Shown in pieces: positions 28,401 through 36,601 of a DNA stretch of 64,000 nt. How positions within the stretch are numbered: the stretch's first letter is position 1; every line of letters starts with the position of its first letter. A program made the position numbers and the translations under genes. Source of the DNA: JAPHSX01 sp039714395 (GTDB taxonomy: Bacteria > Pseudomonadota > Gammaproteobacteria > Thiohalomonadales > Thiohalomonadaceae); contig JBDLJH010000002.1 in the NCBI GenBank assembly GCA_039714395.1, positions 124,001-188,000 on the forward strand, in the 5' to 3' direction. Below the pieces are notes generated by a model. The model was given only the letters and a program-made list of their open reading frames with translations. It did not search any database and was not told the DNA's origin.

Positions 28401-31400
28401 CGCAGCACGTCACCGGCCACCGGCGCATTGCCCGGGTTGCTGTCGTTGGCCACGTTCTTGCTCATCGTCACCGTCGGCTCGATGATCAGCAGGCTGGTGT
28501 CCGTCGTGTCTCCACCACCTACATTAGTTGTACCGCCAAGCGTCGTCGCATAGGTGTAGCTCGCAGTATTGGTTAAGCTGTCACCGGCATCGGCATCGGC
28601 ATTGTTGGCAACTTGCGCCGTGATCTCAAGCACCGCCACCTGGCCTGCCGGGATCTGGCTGATTTCGAAGCTCAGGTTGTTACCAGCACTATTGTCAGTG
28701 ACGGTAAAGCCGTTGCCACTGACATCGCTGACGCTAAGGAAAGCCAGTTCAGCCGCCAGCGTATCGGTGACAACGATGTCATACAGCGAGGCATTGGCTG
28801 CCGTGCCCGGTACCGTGACCTGGTAGACTACGCTCTCACCGATGGTGGCCTCACCGCTAACCGGTATCGTCATCACCTTGCTTGGCGGAATGATGGTCGC
28901 GCTGTTGGTCATCCAGAAGGTGGTAGGGCCGGAGCCGGTATATTGCTCACCGCTGTTGCCGTCCAGTGACCAGTACTCATCCAGGGTGACGCTGTTGCTC
29001 CACAACTCGTTCGGGCCGAAGTCATCATAGAAGCCGATGTCGTAGACCGCAGTGGCACACTGCCCCGGATTCACCGCATCGATAAGGTCGATGACGATGC
29101 TACCGCCGCGCACCGCCGGTGGCGTGTAGGTGTAGTCCACGCCAAGGGTCGCCGCTGCACCGTTAATGGTCACCGTCGGAGCGACGAGGCTGGTCTCATC
29201 CAGCTGGCTCGCCAACACATCGGTCAGCTGTACATTGTAAGCTGGCGCCAGACCCGTGGTGTTACATGACTCGATGGTGAACTGTACAGTATCGGTGACC
29301 ACATTCACGGCCAACGGGCTCGCATTGGTGTTGGCCGCGCCATTACCCAGCTTGGTGATCGGCTCCATCACCGGTTGCAACACGCTCACGCTGGCGGCGG
29401 CGTTGAGGGTGCTGGTGGTGTTGTAGGTGAGCAGCGCGTTGTTGTTCAGCGTCGTCAACGGGCTCTGCGCCAATACGCCGGTGGCAACGCGCGCCCGGTA
29501 GATGATAGTCAGCACATCGTTCGCGGCATTACCGTCCGGTGTGTTAACAACGTCACCAATGGGGAAGGTCAGCGTGCCGGTGGCACCGGCTGTCGGCAGC
29601 GACGCGGCGGTGATGGTCGTGTAACTGAAGTTAGCGCTGACAGGGTCGTAATCGGCAACGCTATCGCCGTCGATACTGACGATGCTGTCGAACTCCAGGC
29701 CCGCATCCAGCGTATCGCTCACCGAAATACCGTTGGTGGTGCCTTCCTGCAAGCTGATGTCCAGACGATAGTCGACGGTGTCGCCGATACGCAGGGTGCC
29801 GACCGCCGTCGCGGCATCCGAGTCCGCTACCACTGACTTCGCGAACGCCGTGTTGTCCGGCACGCTCACCAGGGTCGTCTGCGGGGCGGTCTCATAATCG
29901 TTCGGCTCGCCACCAAAGCCGTTCGAGCCGTCACGCTCGTTGGCATTGACACCATCAAGACCGGTCCATTGCCCCACCGCACTGTTGGTCAGATCCTGTC
30001 CCGCAACGACGTTGTTCTGCACCAGCACGTCGTAGGTGATGGTCACGGAGGTACCTTCCGGGATGTCGATGTCCGCATTGGCATCGGCCAGCGACCATCT
30101 CAGCTGCTGCACTGTGGTGATACCGTCGCCGCCCGTGACGTTGACAGGATCCGCCAGCGCCGCGGCATTGAGGGTCGCCGTGCCCGTCTGGAATGCAAGA
30201 CCCAGACTCAGGTCGTCGATGATCGAGATATCGAACGCATCAGAGAAATCATCCAGCGCCGCGCCACCCGAGGCATCCAGCTGCAGGGTGTAACGCAGCA
30301 CGTCACCGGCCACCGGCGGGTTGCCCGGGTTGCTCTGGTTGGCCACGCTCTTGACCATCGCCACCGTCGGCTCGATGATCAACAGGGTCGCAGTAAGCGG
30401 GTCACTACTCCCCCCTGCCGTGGGCACGCCGCCCACATCGTAGGTGTAGCTGGCGCTGTTGGCGAAGGTGTTGCCTGCATCGACACCCACACTGTTGGCC
30501 ACATAGGCATTCAGGGTGATTTCCGCCACCTGGCCGGCCGGAATGGTCGGGATGGTCCAGGTCAGAAGCTGACCACTCTGTACCGGCACTATTGCCGTCG
30601 GCACGCCATTCACTTCCACTGATGAGGCGTCATAAACCAAGGCCGCAACCAGCGTGTCGCTGAGCACCACGTCGCTCAGTTCCGCATTGACCGGCGTACC
30701 AGGCACCGTAATGGTGTAACTCACCGACTCGCCAATGGTCACTTCCCCCGTCAACGGTGAGGCTACCGTCTTGGTCGGTGCCACAGGGGTGAAGGTGTTT
30801 GTCATGTAGATACTGGATGCGGGTACCGGGGTGATAACGACATATTCACGGGCATTGGCCGGGGCCTCCCGTGACCAGTACTCGGTGACCGTGGCACTGT
30901 TATTCCAAGTCAGGTTTGGGGCAGTGTCGGTGTAGAAACCGACGTTATAGCTGATATTCACGCACGCAGCGGGGGCCAGTGGCGTGTTATCCAGCGTAAA
31001 GGTCATCAGCCCCGGGCGGCTGGCCGGGGCGGTGTAGGTGTAATCAACACCACCGGTCAGCGCGGGAGCAGCGTCGATATTCACCACCGGGGCGGTGACA
31101 CTGGTCTCATCCAGCTCCGAGGCCAGCTGGTCGGTAATCACCACACCATAGGCCGGGGCGTCACCGTCATTACAGACCTGCAGCTGGAAATCCATGCTGT
31201 TGTTGATGATGTCCACTGCGTAGGGATCGGCCAGGGTACCGCTACCTGTCGCCGCCGGGCCTGCTACCGTAGCACTCTTGGTGAGGGTGGTGATTTGCGG
31301 CTGCAGTACATCGACCGGGGCATTGGCGCTCAGCGCGGGATTAGCCGCGTCAAATCCCGTGTACTCAAGCGAGGCATCATTTGTGAGTGTTTGCGTCGTC

Positions 31401-34400
31401 GGAGTCGGGTCTGGTATTTCCCCTACCCCGTGCAGCACCCTTGCCACATAGCGGATCACCAGCGGATCGACCGGGGTAGCGTCACCGCTCGGTACGTTTT
31501 CAATATCGCCGAAATTCCAGGTCAGAAGACCGGTAGCAGGTGCAGTCGGCTCCGCCACCATTGTGTAATTGAAGGTGGTCGTGCCGTGATCGTAGCTATA
31601 GCTGACCAGTTCCATGCCATTAGGCAGTTGATCGGTAACCTCTACGTTCTGGGTGGTGTACTCCTGCAGGTTCAGCACCAGGTCGTAGGTTACGGTATCA
31701 CCGACACGCACCACCGGGTTACCGGCGCTGGCCGGTACTTCGGCATAGGAGTCGTCGGACACCAGTTTGGCAAGTGATGTGTTGTCCTGGGTTGTAATAG
31801 TTACCGGTATCGGACTGTAACAGTAGGTATCCGGCGCGGTAACGGTTGGACAACCTGCTCCATCACGCTCGTAGACAGAGGCATCATTCAGAGAACTCCA
31901 GTCGATATGTACTGCATTGGTAATATCACTGCCGGTCACCGACGCAACCGTGACCTCATAGGTAATGATTAGTGACTGCCCTACCGGAACATCGAGTGTT
32001 CCGTCAGTGTTCTCCGAGCCCCATACGGCGGTACCGGTAGCCAGCACACCGGGGTCGGGTTCCACCACGAAACCGGCGATTGGTGTAGTAGTGGGGCCAC
32101 TGGGATCGTAAAGCGACGCCGTTGCACTAAGGGTATCCAGCGACACGTCAGCAGGCAGTATATCGACCACCGTGACATCGTAAGCCGTTGAGTTACCTGT
32201 ATTGGGAATGGTAAGCGTGTACTGCAGCACATCCCCGGCCGTGGCCGCGTCAACACCAACCGTCTTGGTCGGTGGTGAGATATAGGTAGCCGACTTCGTA
32301 CTCGTTGTCAGATCCGACTCGACCACTGTCATGAAATCAGTGGTGGTAACCGTATTCGTTGTCAGTTGCGGTGCACTCGTATCGTTGCTACGGCGATAGG
32401 TGTAGTAAGCACTGTTGTAAAACTGGAGACTATCAATATTAGTTGGGTTATTCAGTAACCGCATTGTGATCTCGATGGTCGCCGAATCACCAGCAAGAAC
32501 ATCGATCCCCGTTACACTGTCCCAGACACTGGTTGCATCGTAAGACAGTACCCACTGTCCGCTAGGATCATTGACGCCGACGATCTCCATTTCTGCAGCA
32601 GAAGCTATTACGTCATCGTGGATGACCACGTCATACAGATCCGTGTCCGTCGGGGCACTTACTGTGATGGTATAAGTAAACTCTTCACCAATGCTCACCG
32701 TGGTATCTGCCGGATTCACCTTGGTCAGATCGTTCGGGCTCTGCACATAAACTGGCGTTTCATCCTCATCACCATCGATGTCTGGTGAGGAAGGACCGTT
32801 GACATGGGGATCATCACTCGTTGCGGTGAACCCGGCATCAGCGATAAGAGTCGCCTGGTTGTAGATGACGGTATCGGCCAGCGGGTCGAGCACATCGATA
32901 TCGAACTCGATGATAAGCTCCGTACCCTGTGAAACACTCAGCGGTGTTATACCGTCCCCGGTAATGATCAGCGTACCACCAGCGGCACCGTTGTGTGTCG
33001 CGTTGGTCGGCAGTGTCACCACGGTGAAGGTAGCTATATTGAGCTTGGTCGTATCCAGGATGTCCGTAAGTGTGATGTTGTCGATCGCCTGATCGACGTT
33101 GTACAACCTTAGTCGATAACGTAGCGTATCCCCAGGCAGCGCAGAGATGTTGAGGCTGGGTCCCTCACCGGTATCATCATTGACAACGGTTTTCGTAAAG
33201 ACATAGCCGGAGAGTTGTGCTGTGACCGGATAGCTGGCCTCATCATCATCCGTGATGCCGGGAGTGCCGTCTGTGAGTGCTGTGCCACCGGAATCGGGGA
33301 GATAAAGCCCTTCCGGATCGGCCGTGTACCAATCGGTGGTGCCAGCCACGTTGGTCAGCGTAGCGCCATCGGTACCGTATGTATCATCCAATGTCGATTG
33401 GTAAGTAATGACCAGGGTTTCCGCAGGCCCAACGGCGGCATTCATCGACTCCATAGTGACCAGCAGCGTACACGTGGCCGAATTGTAGCTCGCCGTGTAG
33501 TCATTCCCGGCTCCCACAGTGAGGGGGCGGGGCGTACCGCCTGAATCAAAAATCTGTGCCGAAAGAGTCAGTAAGGGGTCAGTGGTGACACACATCCCCG
33601 ACGGCAGTACATCAGTAACCTCGGTATCCCAGGCGGTGACAGTGCCTGCATTATAGGCCTCGACGGTGTAGTTAACGGTATCACCGATATTGATAACCGC
33701 CTGGTCACCGTCCTTCGTGACCTGAAAATCGGGTTCGTCGATGGCCATCCTCGCAGCGGCTCCCGACTGGCCAGGTAGCGGTTCAAAGAACTCATATTCA
33801 CACTTACCATCACCATCGGCATCAATACCGGTGTTACAGGTTCCGGTAATCTCATCATAAGGACCGGTGGCTTGCTCGATGATTCCGTTCTCATCCAGGT
33901 CAATGGAGCGCGCGAACCACCACTCCGCATTATTAATAAAGGTGCTGCCCACTGTGTTGCCAGCCGTGTTATCGAGCACTACCGTGATGTTAAGTTCAAT
34001 CTGCGAACCGGCTGTAAGATTGGTCAAATCTGCATTGTTGGCATCCGAAAAATAGAGAATCTTGTTGCCATCTGCACCGGGGCAAAAAGTCGGATGTGCA
34101 GGACTAAGATCGAGGGTAATCGGTGCACCATCCAGCGTGGCGGTGTGACTGATGTAGGTAAGGTCGGCACCTGTGGCTTTGTCGGCCGGCTCATAATGAT
34201 CTGGGCCTATCAAATCGGTCAGATCATCACAGATCTTGATGTTGCCTATGGTATTGGGGGATGGGGTGTCATACCAAATATCATCGGCCGGGTCATACAT
34301 CACCGGAATCTTAAGAGTGTAGGTAAAGGGGTCACCCACCGCGGCGGTAGCGGCCGGCGACGCCTTTCCGATGCTCTCAACCGGGATAAAGAGATCCTGA

Positions 34401-34900
34401 CAGGAATTACCCGAGGCATAGTCCGCGCCGTTTACAAACCACAACTTGTGGTCGACGTTAGAACAAGCCATGTTGCCGCTGAAGTAGACATTGTCGAAAA
34501 CGATGAGATAGATCGATGGGTCATTGGTCTGGAAGTTGACGGTCACCGTCAACGGATCGGACTGCGGGAAATTGCTGAAGGTACAGTCGGTATCGATGGT
34601 GATCTGAGTCAGGGTGGCAAGTTCGGCCCTTACCGCCGGAATGCTGCCATCAATGTTGCCGCCATTAATGGTCGAACAGAACTCACCCGCCTGGGCCTGC
34701 GAGACCGCCCCCAACAGCAGGGTAAAGAGCAGTGCAACCTGGGAAGCAAATCGGCGCCCTGCCCTACCACCATTGGATATCAGCTCACTGCCATTGGAGT
34801 CCGAACCCTTTGCGTTGCTGGAGGCGAACAGGGACAACGACGCGCTCACAGCCGCACAAACGAATTGTTTCACAAATCCTGACAATAGACTTTTACTCAA
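22409..34900 (-). CDS. Giant secreted surface protein with about 20 DUF11-type modules
   Basis: A 4,163-residue protein. The frame starts at TTG 34900, just after an in-frame TAG, and no ATG occurs before the second hydrophobic segment; signal cleavage is likely after AQA-71. Most of the length is tandem Ig-like modules of the DUF11 type, recognised by repeated GDTVTYT/GDVLRYT and a later VTIxYDV pattern. About 20-22 modules can be counted. Two SdrD/Cna-B-like modules lie near residues 3540-3620 (GRAWHDTNYDNTYD) and 3960-4030 (GKVFDDKNLNGHQDEGE). The last 100 residues (RISYLADVEREGLVDDR) look like a degenerate OmpA-type domain. No LPXTG, RTX or T9SS tail is seen. Likely a long surface fibre or adhesin. 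Confidence 0.85.
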   Translation of the reverse strand: MSKSLLSGFVKQFVCAAVSASLSLFASSNAKGSDSNGSELISNGGRAGRRFASQVALLFTLLLGAVSQAQAGEFCSTINGGNIDGSIPAVRAELATLTQITIDTDCTFSNFPQSDPLTVTVNFQTNDPSIYLIVFDNVYFSGNMACSNVDHKLWFVNGADYASGNSCQDLFIPVESIGKASPAATAAVGDPFTYTLKIPVMYDPADDIWYDTPSPNTIGNIKICDDLTDLIGPDHYEPADKATGADLTYISHTATLDGAPITLDLSPAHPTFCPGADGNKILYFSDANNADLTNLTAGSQIELNITVVLDNTAGNTVGSTFINNAEWWFARSIDLDENGIIEQATGPYDEITGTCNTGIDADGDGKCEYEFFEPLPGQSGAAARMAIDEPDFQVTKDGDQAVINIGDTVNYTVEAYNAGTVTAWDTEVTDVLPSGMCVTTDPLLTLSAQIFDSGGTPRPLTVGAGNDYTASYNSATCTLLVTMESMNAAVGPAETLVITYQSTLDDTYGTDGATLTNVAGTTDWYTADPEGLYLPDSGGTALTDGTPGITDDDEASYPVTAQLSGYVFTKTVVNDDTGEGPSLNISALPGDTLRYRLRLYNVDQAIDNITLTDILDTTKLNIATFTVVTLPTNATHNGAAGGTLIITGDGITPLSVSQGTELIIEFDIDVLDPLADTVIYNQATLIADAGFTATSDDPHVNGPSSPDIDGDEDETPVYVQSPNDLTKVNPADTTVSIGEEFTYTITVSAPTDTDLYDVVIHDDVIASAAEMEIVGVNDPSGQWVLSYDATSVWDSVTGIDVLAGDSATIEITMRLLNNPTNIDSLQFYNSAYYTYRRSNDTSAPQLTTNTVTTTDFMTVVESDLTTSTKSATYISPPTKTVGVDAATAGDVLQYTLTIPNTGNSTAYDVTVVDILPADVSLDTLSATASLYDPSGPTTTPIAGFVVEPDPGVLATGTAVWGSENTDGTLDVPVGQSLIITYEVTVASVTGSDITNAVHIDWSSLNDASVYERDGAGCPTVTAPDTYCYSPIPVTITTQDNTSLAKLVSDDSYAEVPASAGNPVVRVGDTVTYDLVLNLQEYTTQNVEVTDQLPNGMELVSYSYDHGTTTFNYTMVAEPTAPATGLLTWNFGDIENVPSGDATPVDPLVIRYVARVLHGVGEIPDPTPTTQTLTNDASLEYTGFDAANPALSANAPVDVLQPQITTLTKSATVAGPAATGSGTLADPYAVDIINNSMDFQLQVCNDGDAPAYGVVITDQLASELDETSVTAPVVNIDAAPALTGGVDYTYTAPASRPGLMTFTLDNTPLAPAACVNISYNVGFYTDTAPNLTWNNSATVTEYWSREAPANAREYVVITPVPASSIYMTNTFTPVAPTKTVASPLTGEVTIGESVSYTITVPGTPVNAELSDVVLSDTLVAALVYDASSVEVNGVPTAIVPVQSGQLLTWTIPTIPAGQVAEITLNAYVANSVGVDAGNTFANSASYTYDVGGVPTAGGSSDPLTATLLIIEPTVAMVKSVANQSNPGNPPVAGDVLRYTLQLDASGGAALDDFSDAFDISIIDDLSLGLAFQTGTATLNAAALADPVNVTGGDGITTVQQLRWSLADANADIDIPEGTSVTITYDVLVQNNVVAGQDLTNSAVGQWTGLDGVNANERDGSNGFGGEPNDYETAPQTTLVSVPDNTAFAKSVVADSDAATAVGTLRIGDTVDYRLDISLQEGTTNGISVSDTLDAGLEFDSIVSIDGDSVADYDPVSANFSYTTITAASLPTAGATGTLTFPIGDVVNTPDGNAANDVLTIIYRARVATGVLAQSPLTTLNNNALLTYNTTSTLNAAASVSVLQPVMEPITKLGNGAANTNASPLAVNVVTDTVQFTIESCNTTGLAPAYNVQLTDVLASQLDETSLVAPTVTINGAAATLGVDYTYTPPAVRGGSIVIDLIDAVNPGQCATAVYDIGFYDDFGPNELWSNSVTLDEYWSLDGNSGEQYTGSGPTTFWMTNSATIIPPSKVMTIPVSGEATIGESVVYQVTVPGTAANASLYDIVVTDTLAAELAFLSVSDVSGNGFTVTDNSAGNNLSFEISQIPAGQVAVLEITAQVANNADADAGDSLTNTASYTYATTLGGTTNVGGGDTTDTSLLIIEPTVTMSKNVANDSNPGNAPVAGDVLRYTLQLDAAGGANFSDAFDISIIDNLSLGLAYQPGTATLDAAALADPVNVTAGDGITTAQQLRWSLADGDDIDIPEGSPTVTITYDVLVLANVVAGQDLINSAVAQWTGLDGVNANERDGSNGFGVEPNDYETAPQTTLVSVPDNTAFAKSVVADSDAATAVGTLRIDDTVDYRLDITLQEGTTNSISVSDTLDAGLEFVGVVSIDGDTVANYDPVSGNFSYGTITAASLPTAGATALTFPIGDVVNTPDGNAANDVLTIIYRARVATSVLAQSPSTTLNNNALLTYNTTSTLNAAASVTVLQPVMEPITKLGNGAANTSASPLAVNVVTDTVQFTIESCNTTGLAPAYNVQLTDVLASQLDETSLVGPTVTINGAAATVGVDYTYTPPAVRGGSIVIDLIDAVNPGQCATAVYDIGFYDDFGPNELWSNSVTLDEYWSLDGNSGEQYTGSGPATFWMTNQVAVTPLSKSVVSPASEITVGEVVTYQIVVPATPVNAALDNVVVTDTLHGALLYQSDAAALFNSGAAVTLTDTSAGQDVTLGITQIPAGEQVTITFSARVDNNVQANAGVSFDNTAAYTYTGMNDPTQTQATSGVLTIIEPELAIGKTVTNTTNPGGAPVVGDILQYSVTFTASGGAAGDNFSDAFDLQIDDSLSLGLLYVTGTATVDGTGNTIIDPATNGGDGITTAQVLTWSLGDASADIDVVEGSTVTVTYNVEVLPTAQAGQDLTNSATVQWTGIDGASAFERDGSGAPVENDYFTGPATTILTTQFAVTFTKSVVNATTLQNPGDNASPGDTLEYTLVITNQSVAILTNGAVIDELAAQFEPNTLSVSVTGGGAYTDNSSGTGGANGTGIVDISNITLAPQGTAGDTVTIVFTATLASVIQSGTTVLNQGQLTGDSLPATTSNQTSTLIGSAPQFEVWKSSQDLTGDPAVLVPGDTLRYTITVNNVGSEDAVNAVLRDLVPVNTTYVANSTTLNGSPVADPVAGTSPLQSGMLINAPEDTTPGVMHADPIGATNLATITFDVVINDVFDGTVISNQGFVVADGAGTSGPVVEEPSDDPATATDDDPTLNVVGNVPFVDAQKLVELVDLAPAGTLGVVEPGDQLRYTITITNNGTTPATNVVFTDAVPAGTTYVAGSVELDGIAVADVAGVSPLVAGIPVSSSDLTPPLPTTGNGTISPGATATVTFNVEVTAATGVISNQGTVSLNQQVDEPTDFDGIDSNGDQPTTITVGAAQQLAITKAYAVLDADPAILPGKSVEFFISVTNTGTVPATDVVISDTVPANMSYVPGTARMLGIVGDADDTAAPLIIGDYASVHGDLLPGEVATLSFEATIDAGVADGTEIINTANVDWNAGTQTASATARLVVGGSPNSLSGRAWHDTNYDNTYDAGTESPLVNWHVDLYRNGSLYGTTLTGTDGNYTLGNIQPNDVSGDTLEIRFRAPGAGANTAALGDVYLGDVTPVPGAPFNGNLQRIYDITLANGDVFSGLNLPITPNGVVYESYARTPVAGATLTMLDGGTGAALPPTCFDDPLQQGQTTLTSGYYKFDLNFTDAACPQGGEYVISVTPPASGFDSIAPSRLIPPESDPVSGLLLQYDVPTCPADAVTTTVNYCEMQPLAAAPQLGDVTTYYLRLTLDNPQPENSQLFNNHIPLDPELTEAVPITKRSARVNVSRGDLVPYTITVNNSYLSALQNLTIIDTFPAGFKYVEGSSRYDGVPLEPTVIGNQLHWENIDLASGVQHTIQLVFIVGAGVAEGEYINRAGVIDVTTGDNVSGGEATATVRVVPDPTFDCTDIIGKVFDDKNLNGHQDEGETGLPGTRLVTARGLIVTSDEHGRFHITCAMVPNESRGSNFILKLDDRSLPTGYRVISENPRVQRLTRGKMAKFNFAATIHHVVRLDVADGVFEPGTTTMREQWRSRIGLLLDELRKAPSVLRISYLADVEREGLVDDRTAMLKEMIGSQWEALDCCYKLTIESEVFWRRGAPPERSGVID
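26950..30340 (-). repeat. Intragenic near-identical tandem repeat of about 1.88 kb
   Basis: Two copies of a long block lie 1,881 bases apart, for example 27031 and 28912, and 27481 and 29362. The offset becomes 1,884 after a one-codon indel (27937 and 29821). About 1 kb of each (roughly 27020-28100 and 28901-29981) is nearly identical at DNA level, with weaker similarity to the outer limits given. A more diverged third copy follows at about 30790-31900. Each unit is about 627 residues, several DUF11 modules. Confidence 0.85.
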
Positions 34901-34996
34901 TGCAGTAGCTGCCTAGTTCGCAACGACGCTCATCTTAAGAGACAAAAACCAGAGACGCCTGCAATTAATATGTTAAAACACTATCACCCAAAAAAA

Positions 34997-35012
34997 CGTG
35001 ATTTTTCGCACA
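34997..35012 (-). promoter_or_regulatory. Possible Crp-like site before the giant gene
   Basis: On the - strand TGTGC-GAAAAA-TCACG matches 8 of 10 consensus Crp half-site bases. It is centred 104 bases upstream of the TTG start. A similar site lies about as far upstream of the 175-residue leader gene at 45844. Confidence 0.3.
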
Positions 35013-35111
35013 CTTACAATACAAAACTAAAATGTTCACGAAATAATTCACCTAAGTATTGCATGGAATAGACTAATAACAGGGGGGATAAGGGAGAAAT
35101 TTATGTCCCAT

Positions 35112-35195
35112 TCTCCTCCCTGCTACGTCCCATCATGGTAATGGTGAGGGTTAAAAGCCCACACCCCGTCACATGGTTCCAAGCCTGGGAGGAGA
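35112..35195. other. 84-base imperfect nested inverted repeat
   Basis: Outer arms TCTCCTCCC (35112-35120) and GGGAGGAGA (35187-35195) are perfectly complementary. An inner stem pairs GGTGAGGG (35143-35150) with CCCACACC (35158-35165) with one mismatch. No T run follows on either strand, so it is not a standard terminator. It could be a structured leader RNA; I do not recognise a known riboswitch. Confidence 0.45.
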
Positions 35196-35239
35196 GAAAA
35201 ATGTAGCCCTCCCTGGCCGCTGCTCAACATTTTAGCCGA

Positions 35240-36586
35240 TCAGGATGCCGGCAGGAAGTCGATCGGGTAGAGGATGGTCACCGCGGGAACCCCCTCTTTC
35301 GAGCCAAAGTTGAACTTCTTTACCCTGGCCAGGATTTTCGCAGAGAGCTCCGCTGACTTCATATCCGTTGACTCAACCTTAACAGCTGACACCGAGCCAT
35401 TAGGCTGTATGGTTATCCGCAGTATGATCTTTCCCCTAAGCGAGGGATCCTTACGCAATTGACGGTTGTAGATGCGGTAGAGGGCCGCTTTATAACGATC
35501 AAATACTATCTGGATCTCTTCATCGGTACGGGATGGCCCTGGTCCGTCACTCAATGGACGATCATCGGCCATATCGGTGCCAATGGCACTATCCACGCGC
35601 TGGAAACCTACACCACCCAATTTTTTCCCAGCTCCACCGCCTACGTTACGGCTTAACGCTGCCGTATTAATACCACCACTGCTACTCTGAGCCTGAGACA
35701 TAACAAGGTCACGATTAGAGGTGATAGAACTCTTCGCACCACTATTGCTCAGACGGGCGGATGAACCCAACATAGCGTCTGTGTCATCGTCAAGAAGATC
35801 ACTAAAGTCATCCTTAAAGGCGAGTACACCGGAACTTTCAGCCTTTTTACGCGCAACCTTAGTTTCAGCCTTGGTAGCTTTTTTCTTCTTCTCATCAGGC
35901 TTCTTTTCATCCTTTTCTTTTGGCTTCTCTTCCGGCCTCTTCTCGGGTGGTTTTTTCTTCCTTTTTTCCACCATTTTCACCAAATGCTCGGGGATCTCAA
36001 CCACTGTGTTCTTATCGGGTACAGGTAGCACCCATAAATTGACAAACATACCGAGTGAAAACATGAACAGCAGGGCAATAAGCAGACTTTTACGAAAACG
36101 CTTCTCATCCTCACCCTGTTTTGACCAAGGCATAACCATTTGCCGATAAGGAAGCTCTCTTTCCTCCCTATCAATAACAAAGTCAAATTGGACATTCCTT
36201 TCCCGCTCCTGAAGATATCCAAGATCTTCATTCAGGAAATCTAACTCCCTGGCTTGCTCCTCAAAGCGTTTTTGTAGTGACTCCCTGGCCTCTTCAAGTG
36301 AACCAAATTCTTTCTGGAAATCATCTACAATCCCACGCACACGCGCCAATTTTTTATCCGAATCGGCATCATCTCCCCAGAAGAGTTCAGCCTGCCCCAT
36401 TTCACCTAACTTATCTAAAGAGGAGCAGATCTCTTCAAGTAGCTGATAATGCTGTTGGTCGCCAGATAGCCCATCAAACTGGTTGCTGGTGCCGCCAAGT
36501 TCCTGCTTAAGGCTTTCAAGCCCCTGCTCGGCCTCGGCAATCTTGGAGAGTAGAGTCTGTTGCTCTGGGGAGATGGATGTTGTCAC
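35240..36586 (-). CDS. AgmX/GltG-GltJ-like TonB-type protein, copy 1
   Basis: A 448-residue protein with a GTG start. Residues 1-165 are a predicted cytoplasmic, Glu/Lys-rich coiled coil. One transmembrane helix (about 167-187) follows, then a Lys/Glu/Pro-rich periplasmic stretch (205-250), an Ala/Ser/Gly-rich linker, and a TonB/AgmX-type C-terminal domain (about 345-448) with RIYNRQLRKDP, LRITIQPNGSVSAVKV and IDFLP. By analogy with TonB, TolA and Myxococcus GltG/GltJ it should couple the ExbB-ExbD motor to outer-envelope partners. Copy 2 (46277-47200) lacks the cytoplasmic extension but shares the juxtamembrane and C-terminal motifs. Confidence 0.88.
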   Translation of the reverse strand: MTTSISPEQQTLLSKIAEAEQGLESLKQELGGTSNQFDGLSGDQQHYQLLEEICSSLDKLGEMGQAELFWGDDADSDKKLARVRGIVDDFQKEFGSLEEARESLQKRFEEQARELDFLNEDLGYLQERERNVQFDFVIDREERELPYRQMVMPWSKQGEDEKRFRKSLLIALLFMFSLGMFVNLWVLPVPDKNTVVEIPEHLVKMVEKRKKKPPEKRPEEKPKEKDEKKPDEKKKKATKAETKVARKKAESSGVLAFKDDFSDLLDDDTDAMLGSSARLSNSGAKSSITSNRDLVMSQAQSSSGGINTAALSRNVGGGAGKKLGGVGFQRVDSAIGTDMADDRPLSDGPGPSRTDEEIQIVFDRYKAALYRIYNRQLRKDPSLRGKIILRITIQPNGSVSAVKVESTDMKSAELSAKILARVKKFNFGSKEGVPAVTILYPIDFLPAS

Positions 36587-36601
36587 AATATCACTCTAAA
36601 T

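Larger units (their letters stand above)
34901..35239. other. 339-base gap upstream of the giant gene
   Basis: No gene seen. The half next to the giant gene is AT-rich and should hold its promoter on the - strand; it includes a Crp-like palindrome at 34997-35012. The other half, next to the agmX-like gene, holds a GC-richer structured element at 35112-35195. No classic Rho-independent terminator for the upstream operon is visible, so read-through into the giant gene is possible. Confidence 0.6.

Noticed and set aside
35112..35195. tRNA gene suggested by the stable outer stem
   Set aside because: No T-loop consensus, no proper T or D stems and no CCA context.
34901..35239. Cyclic di-GMP (GEMM-type) riboswitch before the giant gene
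   Set aside because: The conserved GEMM core segments were looked for on both strands and are absent.
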